This document shows, in pieces, positions 1 to 13,329 of a DNA stretch of 64,000 nt. Every line of letters starts with the position of its first letter. Position 1 is the stretch's first letter. A program made the translations under genes and the position numbers. The notes beneath the pieces are model-generated. The model was not told the origin of the DNA, ran no database searches, and saw nothing but the letters and a program-made list of their open reading frames with translations. The stretch spans positions 10,349,105 through 10,413,104 of the forward strand of contig JALGQZ010000013.1 in the NCBI GenBank assembly GCA_023105745.1, read 5' to 3'. The stretch is from Austropuccinia psidii. Taxonomy: Eukaryota > Basidiomycota > Pucciniomycetes > Pucciniales > Sphaerophragmiaceae.

Positions 1-622
1 TAAAAGAATGTCTTCTTTGCCCCACTTTTCTCTTCATGTTAGAATCTTTTCCTTTTATTAATTATTTTAAACACTGTTAAACCAATCAATCAAAGATTCC
101 AACCACCACTTTTAAATCATTTTAATGCTTTTAACCCCGTGAAAAATTCATTATAAGCATTGTTTGTAACTCTTATAATCATTTTTACCCCTGAACCACC
201 CCAAAAGTGAATTAGAGCATCTTTCATCACTGTTAGCTTTGTCACTTTGTTTCCAAATTCACTCTGGTCACTTTTGGGCGTGTTTTCTCTTTAATATTCT
301 TTTTAAAGACTTTGTTCTTTAATTAATTGCTTGCAGTTCTTTGCTCAATTAATTCCAATTGAAATTGCTCTTGAAGAAACTTCTTTTGTAGCCTTAAATA
401 TCTCTTGTAGAGTATTTTTGGATAAATTTTTATTGTTGGTAAAACAATAAATTTTTATAATATTATTGTTTTATACTAACAAAGTTATAAACAATAAAAT
501 TGGTGTGTTTTCTCTTAAAAATAATATTTCATACTATTTTTAATTGAATTTTACCTTATACAAATTTTGAGGACAGGAAAAGTACTTGATTTTTAATCAA
601 AGTTTCATATCCACACCTTACA
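1..622 (+). mobile_element. Partial LTR, gypsy family A, plus orientation
   Basis: This stretch is the reverse complement of the first ~620 bases of the LTR starting at 14418 and ends with the same terminus (CCACACCTTACA). The 5' part lies outside the window. The sequence after 622 is AAAAG and not the GGGGGCC primer-binding motif seen next to the other 5' LTRs, so this is a 3' LTR or a solo LTR. It interrupts an older LTR of the same general family that resumes at about 623 in the opposite orientation. Confidence 0.8.
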
Positions 623-1056
623 AAAAGAATTATAAGCCTTTTGAGACAGTTCAAGCTCCTGTGGTGAGGGCGTTTTGACCATATTGGAAACAGTTAAAGC
701 TTTCCTGGTTGGTATAAAGTCCTCAAAAATAATTTAAGAAGACTCTTTAATTCAATACCAAGCCAAAAATTAATATTATTTTGCATTTGGTTGAAATCCA
801 CACTGGTCAGGAGGAAATTTGGGGAGTATGGCACCCTTTGATCCAATCTTTCTTTCCCCAAAAAAATTCAGCTTTCCGATTTTTGTTTGTTAATTCCTCA
901 TCATCTATTCTACTTAAAACTCTACATATGTAATTCAAGTGAAAATTGAAAGAACACATCTGTAATTCTTAATGCCACATATGTAAATTAAAGCTTGATT
1001 ATTTATTAAATGTGCACATTCCAATTGAAAGTACATCAATTCATGATAGCTTTTAG
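623..1056 (-). mobile_element. Fragment of an older family-A-like LTR (left part)
   Basis: The segment aligns by eye with the middle of the family A LTR in the orientation of 15280-15720 (shared blocks around GGTTGGTAT, AATTCCTCATCAT and TACATATGTAATTCAA). It is heavily diverged. It breaks at 1056, where an LTR of another family starts, and resumes at about 4406. No gene is seen. Confidence 0.6.
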
Positions 1057-4000
1057 TATGAGCCTTGAGGTATGTTTTACACACCTAAAGAAGCCAAAAT
1101 TGATATCAAAATAACCTTTGGAATGTAAATCATCGATCAGTGATATATATATCTAAAATTCATTATATTTCATATACAAAAAGAAGAATAGCTTTTTTGT
1201 GAGTAAGTAGAGCCATTGATTGAAGGCCAGATTTGAGCTTCACACAAACTGTCACTCTGTGACTCAAAACCAGGGCACAAGCATGACAGCCAAATACCAT
1301 AAACCAATAGTAAAGCCAAGATACCGCCAAAACATGGATCTGAGCCAAATCAGCTCAAAATGTATCAAAGGAAAGAGGAACACCACCAATTTTCAAATTC
1401 ACAACTCCCATCATCATAGGACAAGGAATAACAAAGTTACTGCTGCTCAAAGTTTTTGTTGAGCACAAACCTTATTTTTCACCTCTCATCTTAAATCCAG
1501 ATGAAGAGGCTTAACCCCATCAAATGGGTATTTAAATTGAAGCTCTAAGTCAGGGATATCCAATGCTACTAGCCAAATTGAGCTAGCACCAGAACTACAG
1601 GAGGTATGTCCAAAATAAGGTCAAATAAGGGTGATAAAATATTCACCTCTAATCTAACTTCTACAGTTTTAGTGTAGGATACCTAAAGTGGGGTGTTTTA
1701 GAAAAGAGCACAATCAGGACTTTCTTATTGTGCCATCCATTTCCCCATATTTCATCTAGATACAAAGTTATGGGGCAAACAAGCTTCATACAGATTTTTA
1801 AGCAAATCATACATATGTACAAAAAATCTTGTACTTGGCATAACTTCGCCATATTTAATTATATCCAGATCAAATGAGGTACCACTGTGTAGAACACATC
1901 CAGGGCTGAATAAAGAGCCAAGCTTGAGCTTGATATCTAAAAAACTGACAAAGGTATGGCAGGTTTAAGGTCAAATTCCCACATTTAGACAAATACAGCC
2001 TTACCATGGGATAATATCCCATAGCTATGATGATGAGGTGTTAAAAAGACAAAGAAGCTTGTTTAGAATTCAATACCTCTTAGTCTGGCCAATACTGGGG
2101 TGCTGTACAGGTTCTGTATAGCATTCTACATGTAATACACATCAGAAGAGGGCTGCGTGGTCCCCAGATGAAACATTTCACCCTGTATTGGTGAAAACTG
2201 CCCAGGTGTGGTTTTAAAACCACACCTGAGCCCAATACAGGATATACAGGCCTTGTGAAAACCACAATCCAGTCCTTGGAAGTGAAAATTTTCCCTTCCT
2301 CTATGTGGAAAGGTCTAAAAGACTTTTTCACCCAAGTTTAGGATAAAAAGGGTGCTTTTCTCCACCAGAAAAGGTTTCCTCATCCTGCTCTTAAATTCCT
2401 AAAAATTAAAACTGTTAAAAACAGTTATACTCTTGGAAAATAACCAGGTTAAAATTATAATATTAATTATTGTGGTAGTTATTATAGTAATACAGTAGAT
2501 AACTATTGCACCCACGGCTTTCAACAGCGCTCACCACCACTATTCCTTAATATTAAAGCCCTTTATACCTCATTTTCAACCCTTATTATCATCAAAACAA
2601 ACTTTTTAGTCATTCACACCCTGTCATAGTCATATTTAAGCTTGTAATTTGTCTTTATTGGCCTCATCATAGACTCAGCCTGACACAAAAATTTACCTAG
2701 GGTAACTTCATATATTGAATAAGCTTAAATTAGCTTGATTAGGTGATAATATGGAAAATTATTCAACACCTCATCATAAATACCACATAAAAGGATTGTG
2801 AGAGATTTTTTGTTTTTACACACCAAGATAATGGTATTGTGAGAAATATCATGTTACAGATACACTAAGAATAGTGTTATTAATGCTTATGACACCTAAA
2901 ATTACTTCATTCTTACATATAGCTTTGATACACCCATGGTTGATATCAGTATTTAATCCTGAATTACTATTTTTGACATGAAAACAGCTGAGGGGTACAA
3001 AATACATCAAAGAGAGCCAGGATAACCAGCTTCTGAGGTATTTGAGGCATGGAAAGCTCCAAAGCTTAAATAAATGGCTGGCCCTTTCCCAATTTTTCTA
3101 CTAAAACCCTGTGTTAACATTTTTAACAATTTAATATTGCACTAAATCATGAGAAAATAGCAAATAAGCTGCTTTTTTGATGTTAAAAGGAGGGAATGGG
3201 AAACTGTGACTCCCATAACCATTTCCATTCTTTATTTGTTTCCATGGATATACCCTAAAAGAGTATTAAATACAACTTTTGTACTATATTGAATGAAACT
3301 GTCTCCTGGAAACCAGCTGTCTCTATGCTATTTGCCTCAACCATGTATAAAATGAGGTAAAAATTCAAAAAGTTGTTAAAAATCTTATTCTTAATGTATC
3401 TTTCTCACACTTTTGGCCCCAATGAAGCAAGCAATATTTTTAACTAAAAACAAAAAAAATTATGACTTCATAATCCAAATTGAAGGTTTTACGTACAGTC
3501 CAGTTATGATAATTCAACATGAAGGGCTGAATCTTCAAAAATTCACAGACAATACACCCTGTGATAAATCTTACAAGAACATTGATCAATTTGAGAAAAA
3601 ATTATTTCTTTTTCAAATAGAAGAATATTTAAATTAGTAACTCCTTTTCTTCTTAACTGTAAATTTGTTGGTAACCATGTAGAATGATTCAATTCAGTTA
3701 TTATGATCATCTTATGTGACTACAATTGATTTAATAAATAAACAAATGAAAGCTACTGGTTTCTCACTCATTATTTTTTCAGTTTTCTGCATGGGACACC
3801 CCTGTGAGATGTTTTAGAATTAAAATAAGCCTACTATTTCTGCTTTTCCAGACATAAACATCTTCTTACCATTCAGTTGAAAAATTAATACCATCAATGA
3901 GTATTAGTTAGAGTCATCATAAACTATTTTTATCTTTCGAAATCAACTAGAAAGACATTAGATTAAATAATATTTCTATTTCAAATAGTTTTCAGCTCTA

Positions 4001-4405
4001 GATTGTTGTATTACTGTTCCAAATCAACCTTTAATCAAATAAATTACTCTAAGAGATATTTGCAAGTTATTTTTAGAGTATTAGTGAGTTATTTATTGAA
4101 TTATTAAATTTGTTTCTCTAATTTTATATTTTTGTTCAAGAGCTTACAATAATTATTCTTGAAAAGGAGAATCATTTATTAAAATAATTTTATATTCTTT
4201 TAATAAGAAGTTTTATTTTTACTTCTTCTTGTAATTGATTCTAGTAAACAACTACTGTTTACTGTTCTGGTCACTAGTAGTGTATAGAAAGTAAAGCAAC
4301 TGATTAATAAATTATTTACTTATTATATTCAAAAATAACAGTCATAGTACTCTTGATTGATAGTAATTTTATCAAGAGTTTGATAGACACATTTCACATC
4401 TTAAA
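1057..4405 (+). mobile_element. Old LTR, gypsy family B, interrupted by an LTR of family C
   Basis: The left end (TATGAGCCTTGAGGTATG) matches, in reverse complement, the right end of the solo LTRs ending at 10432 and 55589. After an insert at 1250-2685 it resumes with the family B block around CCTAGGGTA and runs to about 4405, ending CACATCTTAAA where the intact family ends CACATCTTACA. Without the insert it is about 1.9 kb, the family B size. No convincing target-site duplication remains, so it is old. Short open frames here (for example 3413-3637) are ordinary LTR sequence shared with the other copies. Confidence 0.75.
1250..2685 (+). mobile_element. Solo LTR, gypsy family C, nested in the family B LTR
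   Basis: It is the homolog of the LTR at 61179-62617 (1436 against 1439 bases). Both begin TGTCA..CTGTGACTCAAAACC and end CTGACA. It is flanked by CAAAC on the left and CAAAA on the right, a 4/5 match that I read as a decayed 5-bp target-site duplication. No internal region is attached, so it is a solo LTR formed by recombination inside an existing LTR. Confidence 0.8.
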
Positions 4406-4827
4406 TACACAAAGCCACAGGTTATGCAAATGAAATTGAATAGATAATTATTTTGAGGTTCTCATACAGAAAGCATGTAAAACTTCATTCAAGCTTATTA
4501 AAATATGAGTTACACAAATTTCACTCAGTGGTCCCCTACATGAAAATTCATGGGGGATTCAATGGTGAAATAAACATTATATTTTATTTCTTCAAAAAAA
4601 CCAAAATATTTATTTTTGTTGACTTATTGCAAAAATTATTTTCTTTTTTAAAGCTTGGTTGAAAACTCATCTTTACTTTTTCCCATTCTTTTTTGAGTTC
4701 TTAATTGTCTCACTTTTTATTATAAAATTTATTTTGAAAGTCTAAAGTAATCATATTAATTTTCATTTTGAACTATACTTAAGTTTGTGGTCCTTTTTTT
4801 ATACAGAAATTTTAAGGTTTCACTCAT
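4406..4827 (-). mobile_element. Older family-A-like LTR (right part)
   Basis: It continues the LTR fragment that stops at 1056. It shares AAGCTTATT..GAGTTACA..AATTTCACTCAG and CAATGGTGAAATAA with the LTRs at 15840-15920 and 21230-21310. It ends near 4826 at a weakened copy of the family terminus (TTTGTGGTC..AAGGTTTCACTCA). Together with 623-1056 it makes one LTR split by the family B insertion. Confidence 0.6.
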
Positions 4828-6764
4828 TGTACTATGAATGTCCTTATAAATAAAATAAATAAGATAAAGAATAATCATAATCATAATCATGAAGAATTAT
4901 TATAATCATGGCATAAAAGTAATTATATCATTAAAATAATATAATAATATAATTTATATTAAAAAACAATAATATAATGAATAAATATATTAATATAGGA
5001 TAATTAATATATTTAAAATCCCTTTCTTATTGTTAAAAACAAATAATAAAGGCAAAAAAAATTGTTTTTTATTAACAAAAAACAATTAATAACAATAATA
5101 TTACCAATATTAAAGTTATATATTGATATAAATACTATGTATATCAATTGAAGAATTATTAATAGTAATTATAAAGAAGTTATTATAATAGGAGAAAATA
5201 ACCTACTTTTGACCCTTGATATAATAATTTTGGATACACCTACTCCAAATAATATAAATACAAGTTATTTAAATTGCATTTACAAATAAAAATAAGATAA
5301 ATCACAAATTTTCTTGATTTTACGTGGAAATGAGATTTTTAAGAGATTTATAGCAAAACAGCAGGACAATTGAAGTAATCACATCAAAAATGATGATTAT
5401 AATAAATATTATCTTTGGTATTTAATAATATAGAATATCTATATATTAAGAATAAAGACTTTACCTTTTGGTTTCATTCTTTTAATTTTTTGATGCTTCT
5501 GTGGGGAAAATAATGTACAAAGAGCTCTATTTATAGTAAATACCTCCCTTATAGAGTCTAGTAGGCTTCTAGTAGACGTTTACCGATGTTATCTACTAGA
5601 AATGATCATTAATTTAAGGTTTAGTGATTATTACATCATGATCAGACCATCTTATCTCATTATTACACCATTATTTAGAGTTATCACTATAACTCTAAAT
5701 TTGATGCCATCATAGGCTTGGCATAAGCCTAAACTTCATGGATTCTATTAGTATTGATTGTAATCTAATAGTATTCACAAGTTTTATCACTTATATAACT
5801 GTTAAACTTAAAATAAGATTACAGTGAGTGATTGTAAATGATCAAATTTAAGCTTAAACTTTGATTAGTAATAACCTTTAAGTTATACACACTACAGCAA
5901 TTCTGAGAGTGGATTCTGATAGCTTGGAATGTCCTTATTAAGCTGCCAAGAGAATTTCTTTACATAATCAGAAATGTATCTTTGATAATTTCTCTTATAA
6001 CTCATCTTTTCTGTTGAAATTTAATATTTTAAACTTCAACCCATGATTTCAAAGGCTTATACCTTGGATATTATAGTAAAAATTACATAATTATTCATGT
6101 ATGAACTATTAGAATCTGAATGTCTACCTTTTTTAAGCTTGGACCACTTTCACAAAAAAGTGGTCAACAGCTCCATTGATTTTAATCAATAATCCATTAC
6201 AAGTTTTAACCTTGTTTATAACTTGTAAGATATAGTTTATATCTGTGTTCTTACAGTAATTATGTGGTTAATTTTCTTTGTTTTATCTCTCTATATTGTC
6301 TATTTCAAGAGATATTAGCTAAAAACCATGAATATATTTATTGACCAAAAAAGTGCATATATTCAGCTTAATTCCTTAAGTATTGACTTTAGAGAACAGC
6401 TTTATAATTTTTTTATGTGTGGTCTTTTATGGAGAACCCAATGGTAAGATTTATTTCACATTTTGTTTCATTGGTTTCTGAGTTAAATAAGGTTTTATAC
6501 CCTTTTTAAGGTATTATTAGTTATTCTTCAGCAATTATTGACTTTTCAGATATGCCATAAAAATGACATATGTGTATTTTACCATGAGGAATTCAATGGT
6601 GTAATTTATTTCACATTTCTTATCATTAGATTCTGTATTAATTTAGATTTTGTACTTATTTATGGTATTTTTACTAGTCTTTGAGATAATTATTATAAGT
6701 ATAATTATTACAGAAATTCTTTTGAGACCCTTTTGGATATGTGGTCATATCTCAAAGGCTTACA
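4828..6764 (-). mobile_element. Degenerate LTR, minus orientation
   Basis: The left edge (TGTACTATGAATGTCCT) resembles the inner start of family B/D LTRs (AGTACTATGACTGTCCT), missing the outermost ~55 bases. The right edge (TTTTGGATATGTGGTCAT..CAAAGGCTTACA) matches the family A/B end block GGTCTTTTGGGTATATG..AAGGCTCACA. The ~1.94 kb length fits one LTR. It is very AT-rich and diverged, with no coding sequence. Confidence 0.45.
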
Positions 6765-8512
6765 GAAATACCTCTAAGACCTACAAATTGTGTCTGAGAA
6801 ATATGGAAATAAAGATAAATTGCAAGTATTGATGATTTTAATCCTCAAGAGATGTGAATTTTTTGGTATTAAAGTGGGAAACAATAGAATAAAGCCAAAG
6901 GGCCCTAATGGTGAAATAAAAAGGAAAAGATTGTTAAGGGCCCTCTCTCTGTGAAAATAACTCAATAAAAGCTCTCAGATTTCATGACCAAAATGACTCA
7001 AATACTATTCAAAATGAAATAATATCCAGAATTATGAGTTATTTAATAATATGATGATATTTATAGATTGTTTTTATGGATTTACTGTGTGATAATTTAA
7101 GAATACTATGCTCTTGGATAACAAAAAGACTCAACACAATTTTGAAGGTTTTTTAAGTTATTATAGAGGAAATTTGAAGAAATCTTTCTCAGGAAAGATT
7201 TATTAATATCAATACAAAAGTTCCCATAAATAGACAGGTGGGAAACATATAGGAAAAAGGAAGTTTATATTTAGAAATCTAACTCAATGAGAAAATGAGA
7301 AGAAATGAATTTTTCATCATGAGCTCAAAGGACCTCAAGTAAATTAAAGAATATACAAAAGTAGAATTCAATTATAATAATCCATTGATAAAAGTACCAA
7401 AGTATTTTGTAAAATTTATTCAAATAAATATCTTATGTCTAACTTAGCTTAGATGAAATATTTATAAAATAAAATATCTTGATAGGTTATTAATTTGAGT
7501 TTATTTTTGGTAAAAGATGAATCTCACTAAAAACAAAATTAAGCTCCTTTGTAAAAAGAAGAAGTATCTAATAATGAAGGAACATATTGGCCAAAAAAGA
7601 GGAAGAAATTACATAGCTTCATAACACTTTAAAACTCAAAGTATTTTCCCAATTGAAAGAATAAATGTTTTCCTGTTATTAAGGGTCACAGTAAGAGTAA
7701 TTGATATGCAAATAATACCCTTTAAGAATGTCAAATTTCAAACCTTGAAATTAAAGCTGTAAATGAGATCCATATAGGAATAAATATTTTAGAATAGAAA
7801 ATATTATGCATATTTAATACAATATTTATGTAAATATCCAAATTAGCTGAAAGAATTTTGAGTATAAATCTAGGTAATGAAAAACCATGTGATAAACTCC
7901 AAAAAAGAATTTAACTTATCTATGGGGAATACACAAAACTCAATTAAACATTGAACATATGTGGCATTTTTTTATAATCAACACTGTATCAAGTTTATTT
8001 TTTATAAGAACTAATTATAAGTTCTATTCCCAAATTTCATTTGCATATATTCTTCACAAGGGCAAAAATATTAATCATTGTAACAGGGAATCTGATATTC
8101 TACAGATAATAAATCTCTCAAAAAACAATGAGAGCTTTCACAGGTGGTGAAGTGTCACACGCACTAGAAGTACCCCCCCCCCCAATTGGTGGTTTATGGT
8201 GATTCCCTGCCTTAACAATTTTATGGCCAATTCGCAATTTCTATTTTTTAGTTGCCTCTGGGACACACCTACTTTCACTGGCCAATCCTGGCCTCAACTT
8301 TCAATTATGGAACACAGGCCATATCCTTAATCTCCTGGTCTTTTGAGCCATTTTCATCATCCTTTCTCCACAGGCCATCCCACTGTAATTGTACCTGAGG
8401 CTCTTCTCAGCCATCCAGGTACCTATGGCCCCTTCTACCACAATCAGGCCCTCTGGCCTATCCCCTTTTATTAGGGGGTCTTGGGCCATTTAGGCTCCCT
8501 ACAGACCATAGA
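6765..8512. other. Gene-free AT-rich stretch with a GC-richer end
   Basis: I see no gene in this stretch. 6765-8150 is AT-rich. From about 8160 the composition changes abruptly: an 11-base C run at 8174-8184 is followed by ~330 bases with many GGCC/GCC words and pyrimidine-rich plus-strand sequence. That GC-richer segment continues after the solo LTR from 10438 to about 10660, so the LTR split it. I found no reading frame I would support and no regular repeat period. Confidence 0.5.
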
Positions 8513-10432
8513 TGTAAGATGTGACTATGAAACTGATGATAATATTACTATTAATCAACAGTACTATGTCTGTTCTTATGAAATATAATAATAAAAATTA
8601 TTATAACCACAATTAAATAATTATAAAATTATTTCTTTCACGTGTTATACACTACTAGTGATTATAACAGTGAGTAGTAATTGTCTACAAGAATCAATTA
8701 CAAGAAGAATTTAATAATAAAAACTTCTTCTATTAAAATAATAAAATTATTTTAATATATAATTATTTTTTACAAGAATAATTATAAAGATAATTCTTGA
8801 AGAAAACTATTACTAGAGAAAAACTTTAAGAATTAAAGATAAATGACTCACTATCACTCCAAAGAACTTATTGATAGATAAAAGTAGAGAAATTTGACGT
8901 AGAATTGTGGATTTAAGGGATCAAGATGATTTATAACAGTATTACAACAATATATAGTTGGATTCTATGATTTCACGTCTTTCTGATTGATTCTGAAAGA
9001 TTTAAAACACTTAAGAATAGTTGAACTAATACTTACTTGTTGGTAATAATGATTTAATAAATTTATAAGATGATGATACGGAAAAAACAGCAAGAATAGG
9101 CTTCTTTTAAGTCAACAACAGCTCACAGAGGTGTGCCATGGAGCAAACTGAAAAACCAGTGAGTGAGAAAACAATAAACCCTTTTGGATTAATGATTGCA
9201 TCATCTGTTGTCACGTAAGATTATCATAATTACTTAATTGATGCTTTTACGTGACTACCAACCCCAATATGGTTAAGAATAAAAGGAGTAACATCTGTAA
9301 ATCTTCTTTTATTCTACAATAATCATAGATTTCTCAAAGTTATCAATGTTATTGCCAATTTCATCACAGGTTGTAATTACTGTGAATTTTTGAAGATTCA
9401 GTGTTTCACGTAGAATGGTCAAAAATGGACTGTAAGTAAACCTTTTAATTTTACTAGTAAAACCATAATTATTTTTGGTTGTACCTTAGATAATACAGTT
9501 CTTCATTGGTCCTGAAAGTTTCAGGAAGATTCATTAAGAATTGTATTTTTAATGAATTTTTGAAGTTTTTACCTCATTTCTACATAGAATTGCAAATAGC
9601 AGTATTTTGCTGGTTGCTATGAGGTAAATCAATGAATATGGATCCCAAAAGGGTTTAATTACTCTTTTAGGGTCTAGTCATGGAAAGTCATCAAGAATTG
9701 ACGTGTTTACAGGAGTCTAAGTAGCTCATTACCTCCTTGGCACGTCAAAATAGCAGGTTATTTGCTATTTTTCTTATAATTACAGTAGGTGTAACTTGGT
9801 AACCAAGTTCCCAAAGAGTTTTAGTTTACCAATTGGGCCAAGATGAGCCATGGATCCATGTTCTGGAGCTATCCACGCCTCTGAGGCCTCAGAAGTTGGG
9901 TACCCTGGCTCTCTTTGATGTCTTTTGTCCCCCTTGCCTAATTTTTATGTCAAAATAGTAATTTAAGCTTAAAGTGAGATATCCACTATGGGTGTACCAA
10001 AAGTCCATGTAAGAATACCATAATATTAAGTGCTCAAAACATGCATAACACTATTCTTAGTGTATATGTAACATGGGATTTCTCACTTTCCCATTATTTT
10101 GGCTAAAAATCAAGAAAAACAAAAATTTTCACGGATCTTTTATGTGGTATTAATGATGTGGTATTGAAGTATTTTCCATTTTACCACCTCAAATACTTAA
10201 ATTGAGCTTATTCACTCTATGGAGCTACCCTAGGTGAATTTTTGTGTATAATCCAAATCTGGTCTTAAATCCATGGATTTACTTACTCAATAAAACGTTA
10301 TTCATCTTTTCTGAAATTGAAAATGATGAATTTTGGATATATGCATGACTTATGAGTTTTGCATAATTCAAAATTTCTTTTTAAGATAATTGTGGCCTAT
10401 TTGGGTATGTAAAATATACCTCAAGGCTCACA
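8513..10432 (-). mobile_element. Solo LTR, gypsy family B, TSD ATAGA
   Basis: A 1920-base LTR with TGTAAG...CTCACA ends on the plus strand, flanked by perfect 5-bp repeats ATAGA at 8508-8512 and 10433-10437. No primer-binding site, polypurine tract or gag-pol lies beside it, so the internal region was lost by LTR-LTR recombination. It is closely related to the copy at 53668-55589. Confidence 0.93.
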
Positions 10433-10437
10433 ATAGA

Positions 10438-13300
10438 CCCTCCTAGGCCCCTTTTGGCGTAAAATCAGTGTGGCCGTTGGGCTATGCCCTCTGTTCCCAA
10501 ACCGCAATTTTGCCCACCATTTCTCAAGGGCCAAAATTTCCATTTGGAGCATGGATCCCTAAATAATAAGGACATGGCCTCTGGCTATCATCCTCTCCAG
10601 GACTTTCCCCTAAAGATAAAGGAAAGCCCTTCCCAATCATGGACCCAGACCTGAAGGAACCTTGCATGGGGCATATATAGTATTATAAACCATTATGAAC
10701 TATTTTTCTTCAGAAATTAAATGGTGACTATCTCAGGACTCAATTCTTCCATTTTAAGTCAAATCAACAGTCCACCAATCCATTTGCAAGGAAGGCTTCC
10801 AAGGACTCAATCTTGTGATTCAAGGGGGTCGCTCAGTAGACCATTTGAGGACACTAACCACCTGGCCCTTTGGGTATTGGTCTTTCCTGTTGCCACAGTA
10901 TTCTTCCAAGGGAATACTGGCTAAGTATTTTCAAAGAGGTTTTATTCTTAAATCAGATTTCAAGGTATCAAGAGCTGCAGAACTCCTTGGATAGCTCAAC
11001 TGATCTATATGGGATATAATCAAACAACCTGTATTACTTTTACCTTGGGGATAATTACTTAATACACTGTGGGAATTCAATACACACAGTTTCATTTTTC
11101 AAGATGGCTAAGTTCAATTTCCCAAAACAGTAAATACAGCTGGGTTCTCAAGCCTCCAGCATCAGTCTTCCAACTTTTCACATATACTGGCCACTCTTCC
11201 ATGCCCTGGGGACTTTTTCCCCAATTGATTAGTCTAGTGGACTTATTTTTATTATTGTTTTCTTTTCATTCTGGAAATTTAATCCTTATATTTATAAGTC
11301 AGTAATTTTCACCCTTCTCTTTTCCTTTCAGTGGATATTGGTGGCCATATCCTTTACTAATTTCATTTTTCTTTCTGGCATGTTAGAACAGTGTACCAAT
11401 GATTCATTTGTTTGGATCTTTGGCTTTTTGCTTCCTTATTATTATTTCTGCATATTTGTACTTGCACTGGTTCTTTGTTAAAGAAATATATTTTTCAGCT
11501 ATTTCTTGAATCTTTTTGGAGCCCTTCAAGTGAGTTCCTTCTTCCTGAATTCCAGGACACTCTTGTTATTTCCAAGAGCTCCTGTGACAGTAAGAACAGC
11601 TTTTGAATATTACAGGACATGCAATGAAGAATTATCTTTCACATGAGCAATCGGGAGACCTGAGAACAAGTTCCTTACATAAATCTTTACCATTATCTCA
11701 GTGCCTTTTCAAGGCTTACTCCTACAATATCTGAGGTATATCTCAATAATTTCCAAATATTTATCTCAAATATTTGTTCAAACCTTACTTACTACTATCT
11801 TACAATATCTTAATAGCTCTTATTACCATAATATTCTTTTATGACCCAGCATAGGAGATCTAATGATCAGATTCTACTTTCTCAAAGCCACTTCCCTATC
11901 TCAAATTGTTGGATAATAAAGTGAATTTTTTTTAACTCAAAATATATATAATGAAAGAATTTTTTGTTAAATAAATAAACAATTTGTCTAATTCTTATCA
12001 AAATTAGGATCTCTGAGTATGTGGAGTTAGCTTTTGAAGCTATTTAACAAGACCTGGATTTCCAAAATGCATACTCAAAGCTTTGGCCAGAAAATCATCC
12101 TACAATATATATATATTGAAAATGTGAATTCACTTACTAAATTTCCTCCCAAAGTCTAATTGATGAGATTTATTTGGAAATTGTGAAGGCCTATAGCTAA
12201 AATTATATCAAAATAAGTAAAATTTCATAATTTACAATATATTAAATAAAATTGAAACACTATAATTAACTAAAGAAATAAATATATAATCAATTAGAGA
12301 ATTAAAATTTTCATTTATTTAATTAAATTTAGCCCCAAATCTTATTATGATAGCTTTGATTTCAGCATCTTACCACTCTTAATCCTTTATTGATGGAAAT
12401 TTGTATTTTTGTACAGGGTTGCTACTCAAAAAAAGAAGGAAAGTTACTTTTTTGATTAATTGTTTCAAAGAAGTGTAAATTTGAATGATTATAAGAAAAT
12501 ATATGATTTTTAGTATGAAAGAAGGCTTCAAAAATTTGTGTATTAAGTTCAAACTATTTTTGGATAGTTGTGACAGATAATCTTCCTATTATTATTTAGA
12601 TATTTTGACATGTTTATTTTTACTTCTCTTCAATTTATTTCTGTAGTTCAGAAATAACCCACTTTACTCTTTCATTTAAATTAATTTAAAAAGAACTTAA
12701 CTTCAAGAATTCCAGGGTTTGGGAAAGATTGATTTTTATTTATAAAAAGAGAAACTTATGTAGCATTTCAAATATCTGTAGCAGTTTTTTCTAAAGCTTC
12801 AAGAGTTTATATGGTTCAATAAATAAGCTGGAGTTTGAAATTATTCTTCAATTGAGATTAAAATAAAATAAATATGAATATTTATGCTTCTCAAATGACT
12901 CATTTTGATTTGGAAATGGAAACTTTTTTATTTTAGTTGAAATTCTCAATTTTCTTAATTTCAGAAAGCCCATTGTGTATGTCAATTGGAACGGATCATG
13001 GTATTTATTTGAAATAAAAATAATCATTTCCCAAATCCAGCTTATTGGAAAACAGAATTAAAGCCCCATCTTCTTGATACTTACTTTGTTTTCGTAGAAA
13101 AGAAAGCCTCTGAAGTCAAAAGAGGCCATGTCTTTGCAAAATAATCATTTCAGGTGGTTATCTATTTTGAAATTAAGAACCTTTTTGGAAGTTTTCACAC
13201 AGAAAGTTCTAGACTGAGAGTGAAGTGATCAAGGAGCTAAAATTATTGCCACACACCAATCTATTGAAAGTGGTTATGACTTCAGTTTCGCTCCTAAGTG
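10438..13300. other. No gene recognised
   Basis: 10438-10660 continues the GC-richer segment split by the solo LTR. 10700-11610 contains several short open frames on the plus strand that match no family I know and have no consistent splice signals. 11640-13300 is AT-rich with no coding signal. Confidence 0.4.
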
Positions 13301-13329
13301 GTCTCATGGGTTGAATTATGTACACAAAT

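Noticed and set aside
3413..3637. 74-codon frame with protein-like composition
   Set aside because: The same DNA is present as ordinary LTR sequence in the solo LTRs at 8513-10432 and 53668-55589, where the frame is not kept.
8301..8489. 62-codon minus-strand frame beside the solo LTR
   Set aside because: It lies in the GC-richer segment with no ATG context or recognisable family, and is too short to support.
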